From an uncultured Parabacteroides sp. (GTDB taxonomy: Bacteria; Bacteroidota; Bacteroidia; Bacteroidales; Tannerellaceae), in assembly GCA_947036995.1 (NCBI GenBank), contig CAMQTD010000008.1:1-35795 (forward strand): DNA of 35,795 bases, read 5' to 3'. A program made the translations under genes and the position numbers. The notes beneath the pieces are model-generated. The model saw only the letters and a program-made list of their open reading frames with translations. It searched no databases and was not told the origin of the DNA. This document shows, one piece after another, positions 1-8,054 of the stretch. Numbering within the stretch: the stretch's first letter is position 1; each line of letters opens with the position of its first letter.

Positions 1-769
1 GCTGTGGGTGTTCGCATACTAAGCGAAAAGCACTCTCGTAATAGCCACGTTTGATACGCTGCACATCCATATATAATACGGGAAAGTTTAGTTTATGGGC
101 AATACGCTCTGGTCCAGAATAGATCGGAGTTTCCTGATTTAGGAAGCGACTCCAATAGTGGATGTTAGCTCTTGAGGGCGTTTGGTCTGCCATAAAGCCT
201 ACTAAGGCATGCTCTTGTCGCTTTTTCAGACCTACCATCTCACGCACTACATTATTCTTTGGCAGACAAAACGAACCGAATTTGCTACGCAACTGAATAA
301 ATAGTTTATCGAAAGCTTTGCTTTTAAGCGGACGGTATATTTGATACATGGATACACCCTCTAACCATAAAGGGGCAGAAGAGAACCATTCCCAATTTCC
401 ATAATGCCCGAAGTAAATGATAAAGGTTGTGTGTCCTTTAGCAATCAGATCGCTTACTAACTCTGGGTTGGTAATGTGTGCACGTCGCTGTATTTCGGAC
501 TTTGAGATATGCAATAGCTTGATTGTCTCCACAATATAATCGCAAAAGTGGTGATAGAAGTCTCGCTCTAATTGTTTCAACTCGGCACTAGTTTTCTCAG
601 GAAAGGAGTTCTTTAAGTTACTCCGCACCACACGCAAGCGATACCCAATCACCTTATATATTATCAGATAAAATAGATCTGATAATACATAAAGTACACG
701 TAAGGGTAAAAGGGCATGGATTAATGCCCAAATATATAATAATGAATAGGTGAAACTACGCATATGCAT
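1..769 (-). CDS. LpxL/HtrB-family lysophospholipid (lipid A) acyltransferase, partial
   Basis: The reading frame is open from an ATG at 769 (a second in-frame ATG lies at 763) to the left edge, so about 256 codons are seen and the C-terminus is missing. Counting from the ATG at 763, residues 7-36 are a hydrophobic N-terminal anchor. The acyltransferase signature HX4E is at about 120-125 (HYGNWE, in FGHYGNWEW). Further on, the frame reads FMADQTPSRANIHYW and then a GPERIA stretch, both typical of the LpxL/LpxM family. By family, the enzyme adds a secondary acyl chain to lipid A or a related lipid on the inner face of the inner membrane; acyl donor and position cannot be read from the sequence. 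It starts 9 nt after the mtaB stop and is probably co-transcribed with it. Confidence 0.88.
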   Translation of the reverse strand, partial: MHMRSFTYSLLYIWALIHALLPLRVLYVLSDLFYLIIYKVIGYRLRVVRSNLKNSFPEKTSAELKQLERDFYHHFCDYIVETIKLLHISKSEIQRRAHITNPELVSDLIAKGHTTFIIYFGHYGNWEWFSSAPLWLEGVSMYQIYRPLKSKAFDKLFIQLRSKFGSFCLPKNNVVREMVGLKKRQEHALVGFMADQTPSRANIHYWSRFLNQETPIYSGPERIAHKLNFPVLYMDVQRIKRGYYESAFRLVCEHPQ

Positions 770-778
770 CTCTTTTAT

Positions 779-2107
779 TTATAATGAATCGACCAATGAA
801 ACGGTTAGGGCTGTGCGCTCTTCGTTCCACGCTTGAAGTTGTACGTTACATACTTGATTAAGCAGTGCTGCGTTATACGGAAGCTCTACTTTTACATAGT
901 TTTCCGTAAAGCCGTGCATTAACTCCCCCTCGGGCGTATCTTCGAACAGTACTTTCTTGCATGTTCCGATCTGCGAAGTGTAGAATGCTTGTAGCTTTTG
1001 ATCCGAAAGATCTAACACCTGAGCGCTGCGTGCATGTTTTGCTTGGGGCGAAACTTCGTGCGCAATCTTGAGTGCTTGTGTGCCAGGACGCTCCGAGTAA
1101 CTGAATACGTGCAGTTGCGTGATGTCTAATGTTTCGATGTATTGACGTGCTTCGTCGAACAGTTCGTCCGTTTCGCCACGTGTGCCCACGATAACGTCTA
1201 CACCGATAAAGGCGTGAGGCAAGATCGCTTTAATCTTCGTGATCTTATGTGTAAAGAGTTCCGTCGTATATCTACGACGCATCAACGCTAACACGGCATC
1301 ACTACCCGACTGCAATGGAATATGAAAGTGTGGGGCAAAGCGTTTAGAGGCAGCTACAAAATCGATCACTTCGTCGGTTATCAAATTGGGTTCGATAGAC
1401 GAGATACGGTAGCGTTCGATGCCTTCTACGTTGTCTAATGCTTTGATTAGGTCGATAAAGGTTTCGTTGGTAGATTTACCAAAGTCGCCAATATTGACAC
1501 CTGTCAATACGATTTCTTTGCCTCCGCTGGCTGCCACCTCTTGCGCTTGGGCAACTAATTGTGCGATCGTTCCGTTACGGCTACGTCCACGGGCAAAAGG
1601 GATGGTGCAGTAAGAGCAGAAATAATCACATCCATCTTGTACTTTTAAGAAGTGGCGCGTACGTCCTTCTTCAGAACAAGAGGGGGTAAAGGTGCGTATA
1701 TCTTTAGAGTCTGAGGATACGATTAATCCACCGTCAGTCTTTTTGGTTAAGTCGTCGAGGTATTGGATAATATCTAATTTCTGCTCGGCACCCAATACGA
1801 GGTCTACACCTTCAATGTGCGACACCTCTTCGGGCTTGAGTTGTGCGTAACATCCCGTAGCAACAACGAATGCACCAGGGTGCAACTTGCCGATTTTACG
1901 GATTGTCTGTCTACATTTCTTGTCTGCAAGCTCGGTTACAGAACAGGTATTAACGATACAAATATTCGCCTTTTCGCCTTTGCGGGCTCTGCGAACACCT
2001 TGTGCAGTTAATAATTTACCTATAGCCGATGTTTCGGCAAAGTTGAGCTTGCAACCCAATGTATAGTAGGCTGCTATCTTATTTTCAAATACGGATTTAT
2101 CTATCAT
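779..2107 (-). CDS. mtaB: tRNA (N6-threonylcarbamoyl-A37)-C2 methylthiotransferase MtaB
   Basis: 442 aa, the normal length for the MiaB/MtaB/RimO family. The N-terminal UPF0004 domain has its three cluster-binding cysteines at C19 (GCKLN), C55 (NTCSV) and C86 (ATGCYAQ). The radical-SAM CxxxCxxC is C160-C164-C167 (CDYFCSYC). The last 70 or so residues look like a TRAM RNA-binding domain. The short linker, the GCKLN start and the overall layout fit MtaB (which converts t6A37 to ms2t6A37 in ANN-decoding tRNAs) better than RimO or MiaB, but the three are close relatives. A TAnnTTTG promoter box lies about 20 nt upstream, and the acyltransferase gene follows after 9 nt. Its codons look somewhat richer in G+C than the rest of the window. 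Confidence 0.9.
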   Translation of the reverse strand: MIDKSVFENKIAAYYTLGCKLNFAETSAIGKLLTAQGVRRARKGEKANICIVNTCSVTELADKKCRQTIRKIGKLHPGAFVVATGCYAQLKPEEVSHIEGVDLVLGAEQKLDIIQYLDDLTKKTDGGLIVSSDSKDIRTFTPSCSEEGRTRHFLKVQDGCDYFCSYCTIPFARGRSRNGTIAQLVAQAQEVAASGGKEIVLTGVNIGDFGKSTNETFIDLIKALDNVEGIERYRISSIEPNLITDEVIDFVAASKRFAPHFHIPLQSGSDAVLALMRRRYTTELFTHKITKIKAILPHAFIGVDVIVGTRGETDELFDEARQYIETLDITQLHVFSYSERPGTQALKIAHEVSPQAKHARSAQVLDLSDQKLQAFYTSQIGTCKKVLFEDTPEGELMHGFTENYVKVELPYNAALLNQVCNVQLQAWNEERTALTVSLVDSL

Positions 2108-2126
2108 TTTAAGCTATATTACTACG

Positions 2127-2134
2127 CAAAGTTA
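2127..2134 (-). promoter_or_regulatory. -7 box of the mtaB promoter
   Basis: The minus strand reads TAACTTTG, an exact match to the Bacteroidota -7 consensus TAnnTTTG, and would start transcription at about 2120, giving a leader of about 13 nt before the mtaB ATG. I do not see a convincing TTTG-type -33 box at the usual 19-21 nt, so only the -7 element is called. Confidence 0.6.
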
Positions 2135-2164
2135 TACAAAATGGGCAAGTAATCACACATTTAT

Positions 2165-2196
2165 GTTGTGTATCTGCAATTATGTAACTATTTTTG
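2165..2196 (+). promoter_or_regulatory. Promoter of the acyl-CoA ligase gene
   Basis: A -33 box GTTG (2165-2168) and a -7 box TATTTTTG (2189-2196, matching TAnnTTTG) are separated by 20 nt, the spacing expected for the Bacteroidota primary sigma factor. Transcription should begin at about 2200-2203, leaving a leader of 16-20 nt. This lies downstream of the upstream in-frame ATG at 2163 and so decides the start of the next gene. The promoter is back to back with that of mtaB. Confidence 0.72.
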
Positions 2197-2219
2197 CACA
2201 AATTACACTCAAGTGTGCT

Positions 2220-3884
2220 ATGATCAAAGAAAATTTTATTAAGATTTATGAGAAGAGTTTCAAAGAAAATTGGGATCTTCCGGCTTTAACAAATTACAGT
2301 AAAAACGAGACCTATGCTTACAGTGATGTAGCGCTAGAGGTTGCAAAAATACATCTACTCTTTAAAGAGTGTCAAATCAGAAAAGGAGATAAAATCGCCC
2401 TTGTCGGAAAAGATACTGCACAGTGGTGTATCACCTATATGGCTGCCGTTACATATGGCGCAATTATTGTACCTATACTTCAAGATTTTAATCCGAACGA
2501 TATACATCATATTATTAATCATTCCGAATCCGTTTTCTTGTTTGCAAGTAACCGCATTTGGGACTCACTAGAGGAGGAGAAAATACAAAACATCAGAGCT
2601 GTATTCTCTCTTTCAGATTTTAGATGTGTACATCAACGTGATGGTGAATATATTCAGAAGTTTGTAAATCATATCGATGAGAAGATGGCAGAGCGCTATC
2701 CTAACGGATTTACAAAGGATGATGTCCGCTATGTAACACAGGGTAATGATAAAATTGTACTCCTAAACTATACATCCGGAACAACTGGTTTTAGTAAGGG
2801 TGTAATGATTACAGGAAATAACCTAGCGGGAAATGTAACATTTGCAAGAGATCGTGAAATTTTAGTGAAAGGGGACGAAGAGCTTTGCTTTTTACCACTC
2901 GCACATACCTATAGCTGTGCTTTTAATTTCTTATTGCCCTTGGCAGTAGGTGTGCACGTTACACTTTTAGGCAAGGTTCCATCTCCCAAAATATTACTAA
3001 AGGCACTAGAAGAGGTAAAACCAAACCTCATACTCAGTGTGCCGCTTATCTTGGAAAAGATATATAAGAAAACAATCCTTCCACAGCTAAACAAACGCTC
3101 TGTTAAGATTGCACTGAATATCCCATACGTTGGAGATCGCGTATATGCTAAGTTTCAAGAGAAACTAATGATCGCCTTTGGTGGACGATTAAGAGAGATT
3201 ATTATCGGAGGTGCGCCACTGAATGGTGAGGTAGAAGATTTTTTACGCAAAATAAATTTCCCCCTAACTGTTGGATACGGAATGACAGAATGTGGTCCGC
3301 TAATCAGTTATGATAAACCAGCAGACTTCATAGCAGGTTCGTGCGGACAGGTATTGAAGGATATTATGCAAGTACGCATAGATTCGAGCGATCCATACAA
3401 CATAGCAGGTGAAATTCAAGTATCAGGAGAAAACGTAATGCTCGGATATTATAAAAATAAAGAAGCTACGCAAGAAATATTCACTGAAGATAATTGGTTG
3501 AGAACGGGCGATCTTGGAACAATAGATCACGACAACCGTATCTATATCCGTGGACGTAGCAAATCAATGATTCTAGGTGCAAGTGGTCAGAATATTTATC
3601 CAGAAGAAATTGAGGCTAAATTGAATAACCTTCCGTTTGTAATGGAAAGTTTAGTGATCGAAAAAGGTCAGAAGTTAGTCGCTCTAGTATACCCAGATTA
3701 CGATTCGCTAGATGATGCTGGTGTGGTACACGATGATATTCAAGCTGTAATGGATGAGAATAGAAAAGAGCTAAATAAAATTGTTGCTCCTTTTGAGTCG
3801 ATCTCAGCAATTCAACTATACCCAACGGAGTTTGAGAAAACACCTAAGAAAAGTATTAAGCGTTATTTATATAATAACTATTGA
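2220..3884 (+). CDS. AMP-forming acyl-CoA synthetase (long-chain fatty acid-CoA ligase type)
   Basis: 554 aa from the ATG at 2220. An in-frame ATG at 2163 lies upstream of the promoter and is rejected. The ANL-superfamily motifs appear in order: the P-loop-like YTSGTTGFSKG at about 182-193, YGMTECGP at about 351-358, the RTGDLG hinge-side motif near 427, the GRSKSMILGASGQNIYPEEIE hinge region that follows, and a C-terminal KKSIKR containing the likely adenylation lysine. By family it activates a carboxylic acid (probably a medium- or long-chain fatty acid) to acyl-AMP and then the CoA thioester in the cytoplasm. No signal peptide or membrane segment is seen. It is the only plus-strand gene here and appears monocistronic. 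The exact substrate is unknown; an O-succinylbenzoate or acyl-ACP ligase is less likely. Confidence 0.85.
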   Translation: MIKENFIKIYEKSFKENWDLPALTNYSKNETYAYSDVALEVAKIHLLFKECQIRKGDKIALVGKDTAQWCITYMAAVTYGAIIVPILQDFNPNDIHHIINHSESVFLFASNRIWDSLEEEKIQNIRAVFSLSDFRCVHQRDGEYIQKFVNHIDEKMAERYPNGFTKDDVRYVTQGNDKIVLLNYTSGTTGFSKGVMITGNNLAGNVTFARDREILVKGDEELCFLPLAHTYSCAFNFLLPLAVGVHVTLLGKVPSPKILLKALEEVKPNLILSVPLILEKIYKKTILPQLNKRSVKIALNIPYVGDRVYAKFQEKLMIAFGGRLREIIIGGAPLNGEVEDFLRKINFPLTVGYGMTECGPLISYDKPADFIAGSCGQVLKDIMQVRIDSSDPYNIAGEIQVSGENVMLGYYKNKEATQEIFTEDNWLRTGDLGTIDHDNRIYIRGRSKSMILGASGQNIYPEEIEAKLNNLPFVMESLVIEKGQKLVALVYPDYDSLDDAGVVHDDIQAVMDENRKELNKIVAPFESISAIQLYPTEFEKTPKKSIKRYLYNNY

Positions 3885-3886
3885 TC

Positions 3887-3960
3887 AAAAAAAAAGCTAG
3901 CGAAGTACCTTATCGAATGCTTTATTTTAAATAAAGTTCGATAAGATACTTCGCTAGCTT
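3887..3960 (-). terminator. Long intrinsic terminator of the apbE operon, facing a convergent gene
   Basis: Arms of 24 bases (3894-3917 and 3937-3960) pair with a single non-Watson-Crick position, and a second inner palindrome (CTTTATTT/AAATAAAG) extends the stem to about 32 pairs. On the minus strand the hairpin is followed by nine Ts (plus-strand A-run 3887-3895), a textbook intrinsic terminator. The one imperfect pair is G-U in the minus transcript but C-A in the plus transcript, and there is no T-run on the plus side. It is therefore built mainly for the leftward operon, although the stem could also stop the rightward ligase transcript. Confidence 0.88.
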
Positions 3961-3969
3961 AATATAAGA

Positions 3970-4003
3970 AACAGCTCGTTTATGCTTATAAACGTGTGCT
4001 GTT
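3970..4003 (-). terminator. Second hairpin directly after the 84-aa membrane protein gene
   Basis: AACAGC (3970-3975) pairs with GCTGTT (3998-4003), and CGTTTAT with ATAAACG inside, giving two helices of 6 and 7 pairs around a short loop. It starts 4 nt after the stop codon of the 84-aa gene. The minus-strand tail has only a weak T-run, so it may be a 3'-end stabiliser or a helper of the stronger terminator at 3887-3960. Confidence 0.45.
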
Positions 4004-4007
4004 TTAT

Positions 4008-4262
4008 CTATCGCTTCTTCGCTTGAATATTCTTAAGTATATAATGTTGTGTTATATAAATTACGAAACGAATTATAACTGTTGCTCCATAAACCAATGC
4101 TGTTAGAATCAATACACGTACCATTTGTGTCCAAAGTTCGCTCCATGGTGTTGAGAACTGAATAATGGCATATACATTTACCAAACAGACTACTAAGAAT
4201 GAGACTAACAAATAAAACAACTCAACTTGCTGACGTTTAACTGTAAAAAGGATATCTTTCAT
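4008..4262 (-). CDS. Small two-helix membrane protein of unknown function
   Basis: 84 aa. Residues about 14-36 form a strongly hydrophobic helix (FYLLVSFLVVCLVNVYAII), and residues about 46-74 form a second one (VRVLILTALVYGATVIIRFVI). The N-terminus (KDILFTVKRQQ) and C-terminus (KNIQAKKR) are basic, which predicts a hairpin with both ends in the cytoplasm. I recognise no family. The gene begins 2 nt after the stop of the exported Gfo/Idh oxidoreductase and is the last gene of that operon, so it is probably translated with it. The tight coupling suggests a shared function, but nothing in the protein shows which. Confidence 0.75.
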   Translation of the reverse strand: MKDILFTVKRQQVELFYLLVSFLVVCLVNVYAIIQFSTPWSELWTQMVRVLILTALVYGATVIIRFVIYITQHYILKNIQAKKR

Positions 4263-4264
4263 AA

Positions 4265-5593
4265 TTACATAAAGTTTAAGTAAGGAATTTTATATGCGTC
4301 AGGGAACGTTATTACGCGCTGCTCTTCGATAGCTTGTAAGCCTAGTAGGGCTAATACGGAAGAGTAATAGGCCTCTTCGACAAGGTTCGGCGCATTCTCG
4401 CCTGTGATAGCTGAGGTACAGAAGGCTTCAAGCAATTCAAAAGATCCATCACCGACAGCTCCAACCGAAGATGATCCTGAGGTAGTGCTTGCATTTTCGT
4501 CTATTAAGAATCCTTTGTTTACATTCGCTGTTTCTGGTACCCAACTCGGACCTGCAAAGGCTACATCGTCTAAAACTTTATGCTCTATCTGATTTATTAA
4601 TTGCATAATACCTGGGGCTGGTTCGGCTTCGTCAAAGTAATAGCGACCTTTTTCTAATTCGACTGTACCTTTAGTTCCTAATATCTGCTCTTCTAAACCG
4701 TTGAATTTATTGGAGATAAGCGATTCGTAATTCATCGTTACACCGTTGGCATAGCTGTAGATTAAGCTAACATTGTCGTAAACTTCGCGCTCATCTTTCC
4801 AATGAACAATACTTCCTGTACCCATAATCTTATCTGGAATCATCTGCATCGCCCAGTTACCAACTTGTAGTTGATGTGTGGCTAACTCAGTCATTAATCC
4901 ACCTGATAGGTCTTTGTAAAGTCTCCAGTTAATCTGTTTTTCAAGATCAGGAGAGGTTACAGGACGTTTCCAATCGTTATTTCTGAACCAATAACTACGA
5001 ACACCACAAACATCACCAAGTACGCCTTTATGAATCATCTCCATCGCTTTCAAATATTTAGTATCGAAAAGACGTTGCTGTCCGATATATAATACCTTCC
5101 CCGAATTCTTATAAGCTCTGTACATCGCTAGACAATCATCTAATGTTAGAGCCATCGACTTCTCACAAAAAACATGTTTACCAGCTGCTAAAGCATCAAT
5201 TGTAAGTGGAGCATGTGCAAAAAGTGGGGCTGCAATAAGTACTGCTTGAATATCTTTACATTCCAACAGTTTATGATAATCGTCGAACGTACGCGCGTGT
5301 GGAAAAATAGCAGATGCTATACTTAGATTTGGTGCGTAATTATCGCAAAGTGCAACAACTTCAACGTGGTCCATCTTTAGTAGATTATTCATGTGGTATT
5401 GACCACGTGATCCGGTACCAATAATGGCTAATTTGACTTTCTGTTTATCAACTTTCATTTTTTCTTCTTCTTTACAAGATTGAAGCCAGGGAAAAGTAGA
5501 GAATAGTACACCAGCCGTACCAAGCGTACCAGCGTGTTTGATAAAGTCTCTACGACCTGTATCAATAGGATTTATATTAGTTAGTGATTTCAT
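4265..5593 (-). CDS. Gfo/Idh/MocA-family oxidoreductase with Tat lipoprotein signal
   Basis: 442 aa. The N-terminus carries a twin-arginine motif (GRRDFIK, R14-R15), a hydrophobic stretch and a lipobox-like LQSC with C40. This predicts Tat export of a folded protein that is then lipidated and held on the periplasmic side of the inner membrane or in the outer membrane. The Rossmann motif GTGSRG (59-64) binds NAD(P). The family's EKP motif is EKS here (144-146), and GGLMTELATHQ (231-241) supplies the usual active-site histidine region. By family it oxidises or reduces a sugar or related polyol, probably with tightly bound NAD(P) since it leaves the cytoplasm; the substrate is unknown. Its start overlaps the apbE stop by 4 nt. 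GH109-type glycosidase activity is possible in this superfamily, but I see no specific support. Confidence 0.86.
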   Translation of the reverse strand: MKSLTNINPIDTGRRDFIKHAGTLGTAGVLFSTFPWLQSCKEEEKMKVDKQKVKLAIIGTGSRGQYHMNNLLKMDHVEVVALCDNYAPNLSIASAIFPHARTFDDYHKLLECKDIQAVLIAAPLFAHAPLTIDALAAGKHVFCEKSMALTLDDCLAMYRAYKNSGKVLYIGQQRLFDTKYLKAMEMIHKGVLGDVCGVRSYWFRNNDWKRPVTSPDLEKQINWRLYKDLSGGLMTELATHQLQVGNWAMQMIPDKIMGTGSIVHWKDEREVYDNVSLIYSYANGVTMNYESLISNKFNGLEEQILGTKGTVELEKGRYYFDEAEPAPGIMQLINQIEHKVLDDVAFAGPSWVPETANVNKGFLIDENASTTSGSSSVGAVGDGSFELLEAFCTSAITGENAPNLVEEAYYSSVLALLGLQAIEEQRVITFPDAYKIPYLNFM

Positions 5594-6399
5594 AATTCGT
5601 TATATATTTTATATTTATCTAATTCAAAATTGAGTGCAATCGTTTCAAACTGACTTGCAGTCGCTACCATAGCAACAGTAGATAACACCTCCACATCCAA
5701 AGGATTTGCAGCTACGACATAGCTCATTTTCCTAGAATCAATAAATGTCCGATCCAAAGGATTGCAAATATGGACAGGGTGAGAGGGCATGTTTCCCGAA
5801 ACAGATAACGATTGATTAATGAGTGGAAGATTCACTAGCAGTTGCTCTTTATTATATGGATTACTAACACCAACATTCCAAGTAGATGCAAGTGGATGTT
5901 CGCCAAGTGCAGTTATAGAACTATCGCCGAAATTTAAAAATGCAGAAGTAATCGAATGTGCTGCTAAGGTATCCAAAATAGTCTGCAAAGCAAAACCCTT
6001 GGCATATCCTCCAAAATCAAGCGATACATCTTTTGATTTAAAAGCAACAGTGTGCACAGCTGGATCTAATATCACAGAATCTGCAAATCCTAAGGTAATA
6101 TCAAATAATCCAGCAGTGAGATGATTATAGTGTTGAGCGGATAACAATACATTCCACATTAAAGGATCAACATGAACAGGGGAATGTATAGCACGTGCAT
6201 TCAGTAACGAAACAGTACTTGTGGCATCAAAACGATTAAAGATAGACTCCAAGCGTTCAACTGTTTCATAAATATCTTTCCATACGTCTGCTAAAAATAC
6301 CTCTGATGCACCAAACAGCAGCACATCAAAACGAGTCCCCATTAGATGAGGTACCGAAGCATGATATAGATTAGATGAAGAATAAAAGTGTGTATACAT
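5590..6399 (-). CDS. apbE: ApbE-family FAD:protein FMN transferase
   Basis: 269 aa from the ATG at 6399; the frame also extends to a TTG at 6411, which is less likely. ApbE hallmarks are MGTRFDV (about 20-26), an IFNRFD...VSLLN region, DFGGYAKGFA (about 126-135, the flavin-binding core), HICNPLDR, and LDVEVLSTVAM near the C-terminus, which holds the metal-binding Asp/Thr pair of the family. The enzyme moves FMN from FAD onto a Thr or Ser of a target protein. Many family members are exported lipoproteins, but this one has no signal peptide, so it may act in the cytoplasm. It is the first gene of an operon with the exported oxidoreductase (4-nt overlap). I find no canonical flavinylation motif in its two operon partners, so its target is probably elsewhere (Nqr or Rnf subunits are the usual ones). 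Confidence 0.87.
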   Translation of the reverse strand: MYTHFYSSSNLYHASVPHLMGTRFDVLLFGASEVFLADVWKDIYETVERLESIFNRFDATSTVSLLNARAIHSPVHVDPLMWNVLLSAQHYNHLTAGLFDITLGFADSVILDPAVHTVAFKSKDVSLDFGGYAKGFALQTILDTLAAHSITSAFLNFGDSSITALGEHPLASTWNVGVSNPYNKEQLLVNLPLINQSLSVSGNMPSHPVHICNPLDRTFIDSRKMSYVVAANPLDVEVLSTVAMVATASQFETIALNFELDKYKIYNEL

Positions 6400-6423
6400 G
6401 ATGATAAGCAAAGCTATTTACCA

Positions 6424-6431
6424 CAAATATA
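6424..6431 (-). promoter_or_regulatory. -7 box of the apbE promoter
   Basis: The minus strand reads TATATTTG, matching TAnnTTTG, and would give a leader of about 18 nt before the ATG at 6399. A second match, TAGCTTTG, overlaps 6409-6416; if used it would leave only a few bases of leader. A TTTG-like -33 box is weak for both. Either way, transcription would start downstream of or near the TTG at 6411, which supports the ATG at 6399. Confidence 0.5.
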
Positions 6432-6486
6432 TACAAAAAAAGATCGATTATTAAATTGAAAATGAAAAAGTGAGATAGATGTCAAT

Positions 6487-6537
6487 AAAAAAACTCTTTA
6501 TGTCACAATCCTGTAGAATTGTGAACATAAAGAGTTT
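6487..6537 (-). terminator. Intrinsic terminator of the ribosomal supercluster
   Basis: AAACTCTTTATG (6491-6502) pairs perfectly with CATAAAGAGTTT (6526-6537), and an inner CACAAT/ATTGTG helix continues the stem. The minus strand then runs into seven Ts (6487-6493). It lies about 40 nt downstream of the rplQ stop, which places the end of the str-S10-spc-alpha transcript here. Confidence 0.9.
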
Positions 6538-6578
6538 ATATATTGATACAAGTAGCAAGTAAATGCTAACTGTATAGC

Positions 6579-7046
6579 TTATTCTGCAACAACAACTGCA
6601 TCGTCTGCAGCAGTCTCAACATCAGCTTTTTTCTTAGAACGTCTTGCTCTAGTAGCTTTTGGTGCAACAGTTTCTTTAGCCATATTGTCGTTGAAATCAA
6701 CCAATTCGATGAAACACATTGCTGCGTTATCACCAAGACGATGACCAGTTTTGATTATTCTTGTATAACCACCTGGACGATCACCAATTTTTTGTGCGAT
6801 CTCTTGGAACAATTCTGTTACTGCATACTTATCTTGCAATGTGCTAAATACAATTCTTCTTGAACTTGTAGAGTCGTCTTTTGATCTTGTGATCAAAGGC
6901 TCGATAAATTTGCGAAGCGCTTTAGCTTTAGCTGTAGTAGTAAAAATTCTCTTGTGCTGAATTAAAGAAGATGCCATGTTAGAAAGCATCGCAGCACGGT
7001 GAGTATTAGTACGACCTAAATGATTGAATTTTTTATTATGTCTCAT
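6579..7046 (-). CDS. rplQ: 50S ribosomal protein bL17
   Basis: 155 aa. The N-terminal about 120 residues are the conserved bL17 core ([17 protein letters not shown] at the start, [18 protein letters not shown] towards its end). A tail of about 35 residues follows, first Lys/Arg-rich and then Ala/Asp/Val-rich and acidic; the E. coli protein (127 aa) lacks it, and I believe such extensions are common in Bacteroidota. The protein sits near the polypeptide exit tunnel. The gene starts 4 nt after rpoA and is the last of the supercluster, just before the terminator. Confidence 0.97.
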   Translation of the reverse strand: MRHNKKFNHLGRTNTHRAAMLSNMASSLIQHKRIFTTTAKAKALRKFIEPLITRSKDDSTSSRRIVFSTLQDKYAVTELFQEIAQKIGDRPGGYTRIIKTGHRLGDNAAMCFIELVDFNDNMAKETVAPKATRARRSKKKADVETAADDAVVVAE

Positions 7047-7050
7047 AGGT

Positions 7051-8043
7051 TTACTCTTTGTCTAATTTATATTTCGTGATATCCATACCGAATGATAGAT
7101 TTAGATTTTCTAGCAATTCATCTAACTCAGTGAGTGATTTCTTACCAAAATTTCTAAACTTCAATAAGTCATTTTTATTGAATTTAACCAATTCTCCTAA
7201 TGTTTCAACATCAGCTGCTTTCAAACAATTCAATGCTCTTACAGATAGATCCATATCAGATAATTTGCTCTTAAGCAATTGTCTCATATGAAGAACTTCC
7301 TCATCAAACTCCTCATTGCCATCTACATCAACAGTTTCAATTGCAATTTTCTCATCAGAGAAAAGCATGAAGTGGTGAATTAAGATTTTTGCAGCTTCTT
7401 TTAAAGCCTCTTTAGGATGAATAGATCCGTCAGTAGTAATATCAAGAATCAATTTTTCGTAGTCAGTCTTTTGCTCAACTCTAAAATTCTCAACAGTGAA
7501 TTTAACATTACGAATTGGAGTAAAGATAGAATCAACAGCAATTACTTGAAGATCTGCATTCGCATCTCTATTTTCGTCAGCTGGAACATAACCTCTACCT
7601 TTGTCGATTGTTAATTCAATTTGGAAACTACTGTTAGCATCCAAATGACAAACTACTAACTCAGGATTCAATACTTCAAACCCGGTTAATTGATTATTAA
7701 TATCGCCAGCTTTGAACACTTCGGAACCCGAAACAGTAATACTTACTTTTTCACTCTCAATATCGTCTACAATATGTTTAAATCTTACTTGTTTAAGATT
7801 TAAAATAATGTTAGTTACATCTTCAATAACTCCAGCAATTGTACCAAATTCATGGTCAACACCTTCGATCTTTACAGAAGTAATAGCAAAACCATCTAAA
7901 GACGAAAGAAGAATACGGCGCAAAGCATTACCTACTGTAATGCCATAACCAGGTTCCAGCGGACGAAACTCAAACTTACCAAAGAAGTTATCCGCTTCTA
8001 TCATTAATACTTTATCGGGCTTTTGAAATGCTAATATCGCCAT
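7051..8043 (-). CDS. rpoA: RNA polymerase alpha subunit
   Basis: 330 aa, full length. The alpha-NTD (about 1-230) has the assembly motifs [20 protein letters not shown] and the [13 protein letters not shown] helix. The alpha-CTD (about 250-330) shows [19 protein letters not shown] and [19 protein letters not shown], the DNA- and activator-binding fold; the Arg of SVRALN corresponds to E. coli R265. The alpha dimer nucleates core polymerase and binds upstream DNA. The position between rpsD and rplQ is the standard alpha-operon order. The initiation codon lies 11 nt after the rpsD stop. Confidence 0.98.
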   Translation of the reverse strand: MAILAFQKPDKVLMIEADNFFGKFEFRPLEPGYGITVGNALRRILLSSLDGFAITSVKIEGVDHEFGTIAGVIEDVTNIILNLKQVRFKHIVDDIESEKVSITVSGSEVFKAGDINNQLTGFEVLNPELVVCHLDANSSFQIELTIDKGRGYVPADENRDANADLQVIAVDSIFTPIRNVKFTVENFRVEQKTDYEKLILDITTDGSIHPKEALKEAAKILIHHFMLFSDEKIAIETVDVDGNEEFDEEVLHMRQLLKSKLSDMDLSVRALNCLKAADVETLGELVKFNKNDLLKFRNFGKKSLTELDELLENLNLSFGMDITKYKLDKE

Positions 8044-8054
8044 GGAATCAATTA

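Noticed and set aside
2163-2219. Upstream in-frame ATG extending the acyl-CoA ligase by 19 residues
   Set aside because: A well-formed promoter overlaps it, so the transcript would start after this ATG; the extra residues also do not look like the family start.
4440-4520. Ser/Gly/Thr-rich stretch in the Gfo/Idh protein as a flavinylation site
   Set aside because: It lacks the Asp-Gly-x-Ser-Gly-Ala-Thr-type pattern used by ApbE; it is more likely a surface loop.
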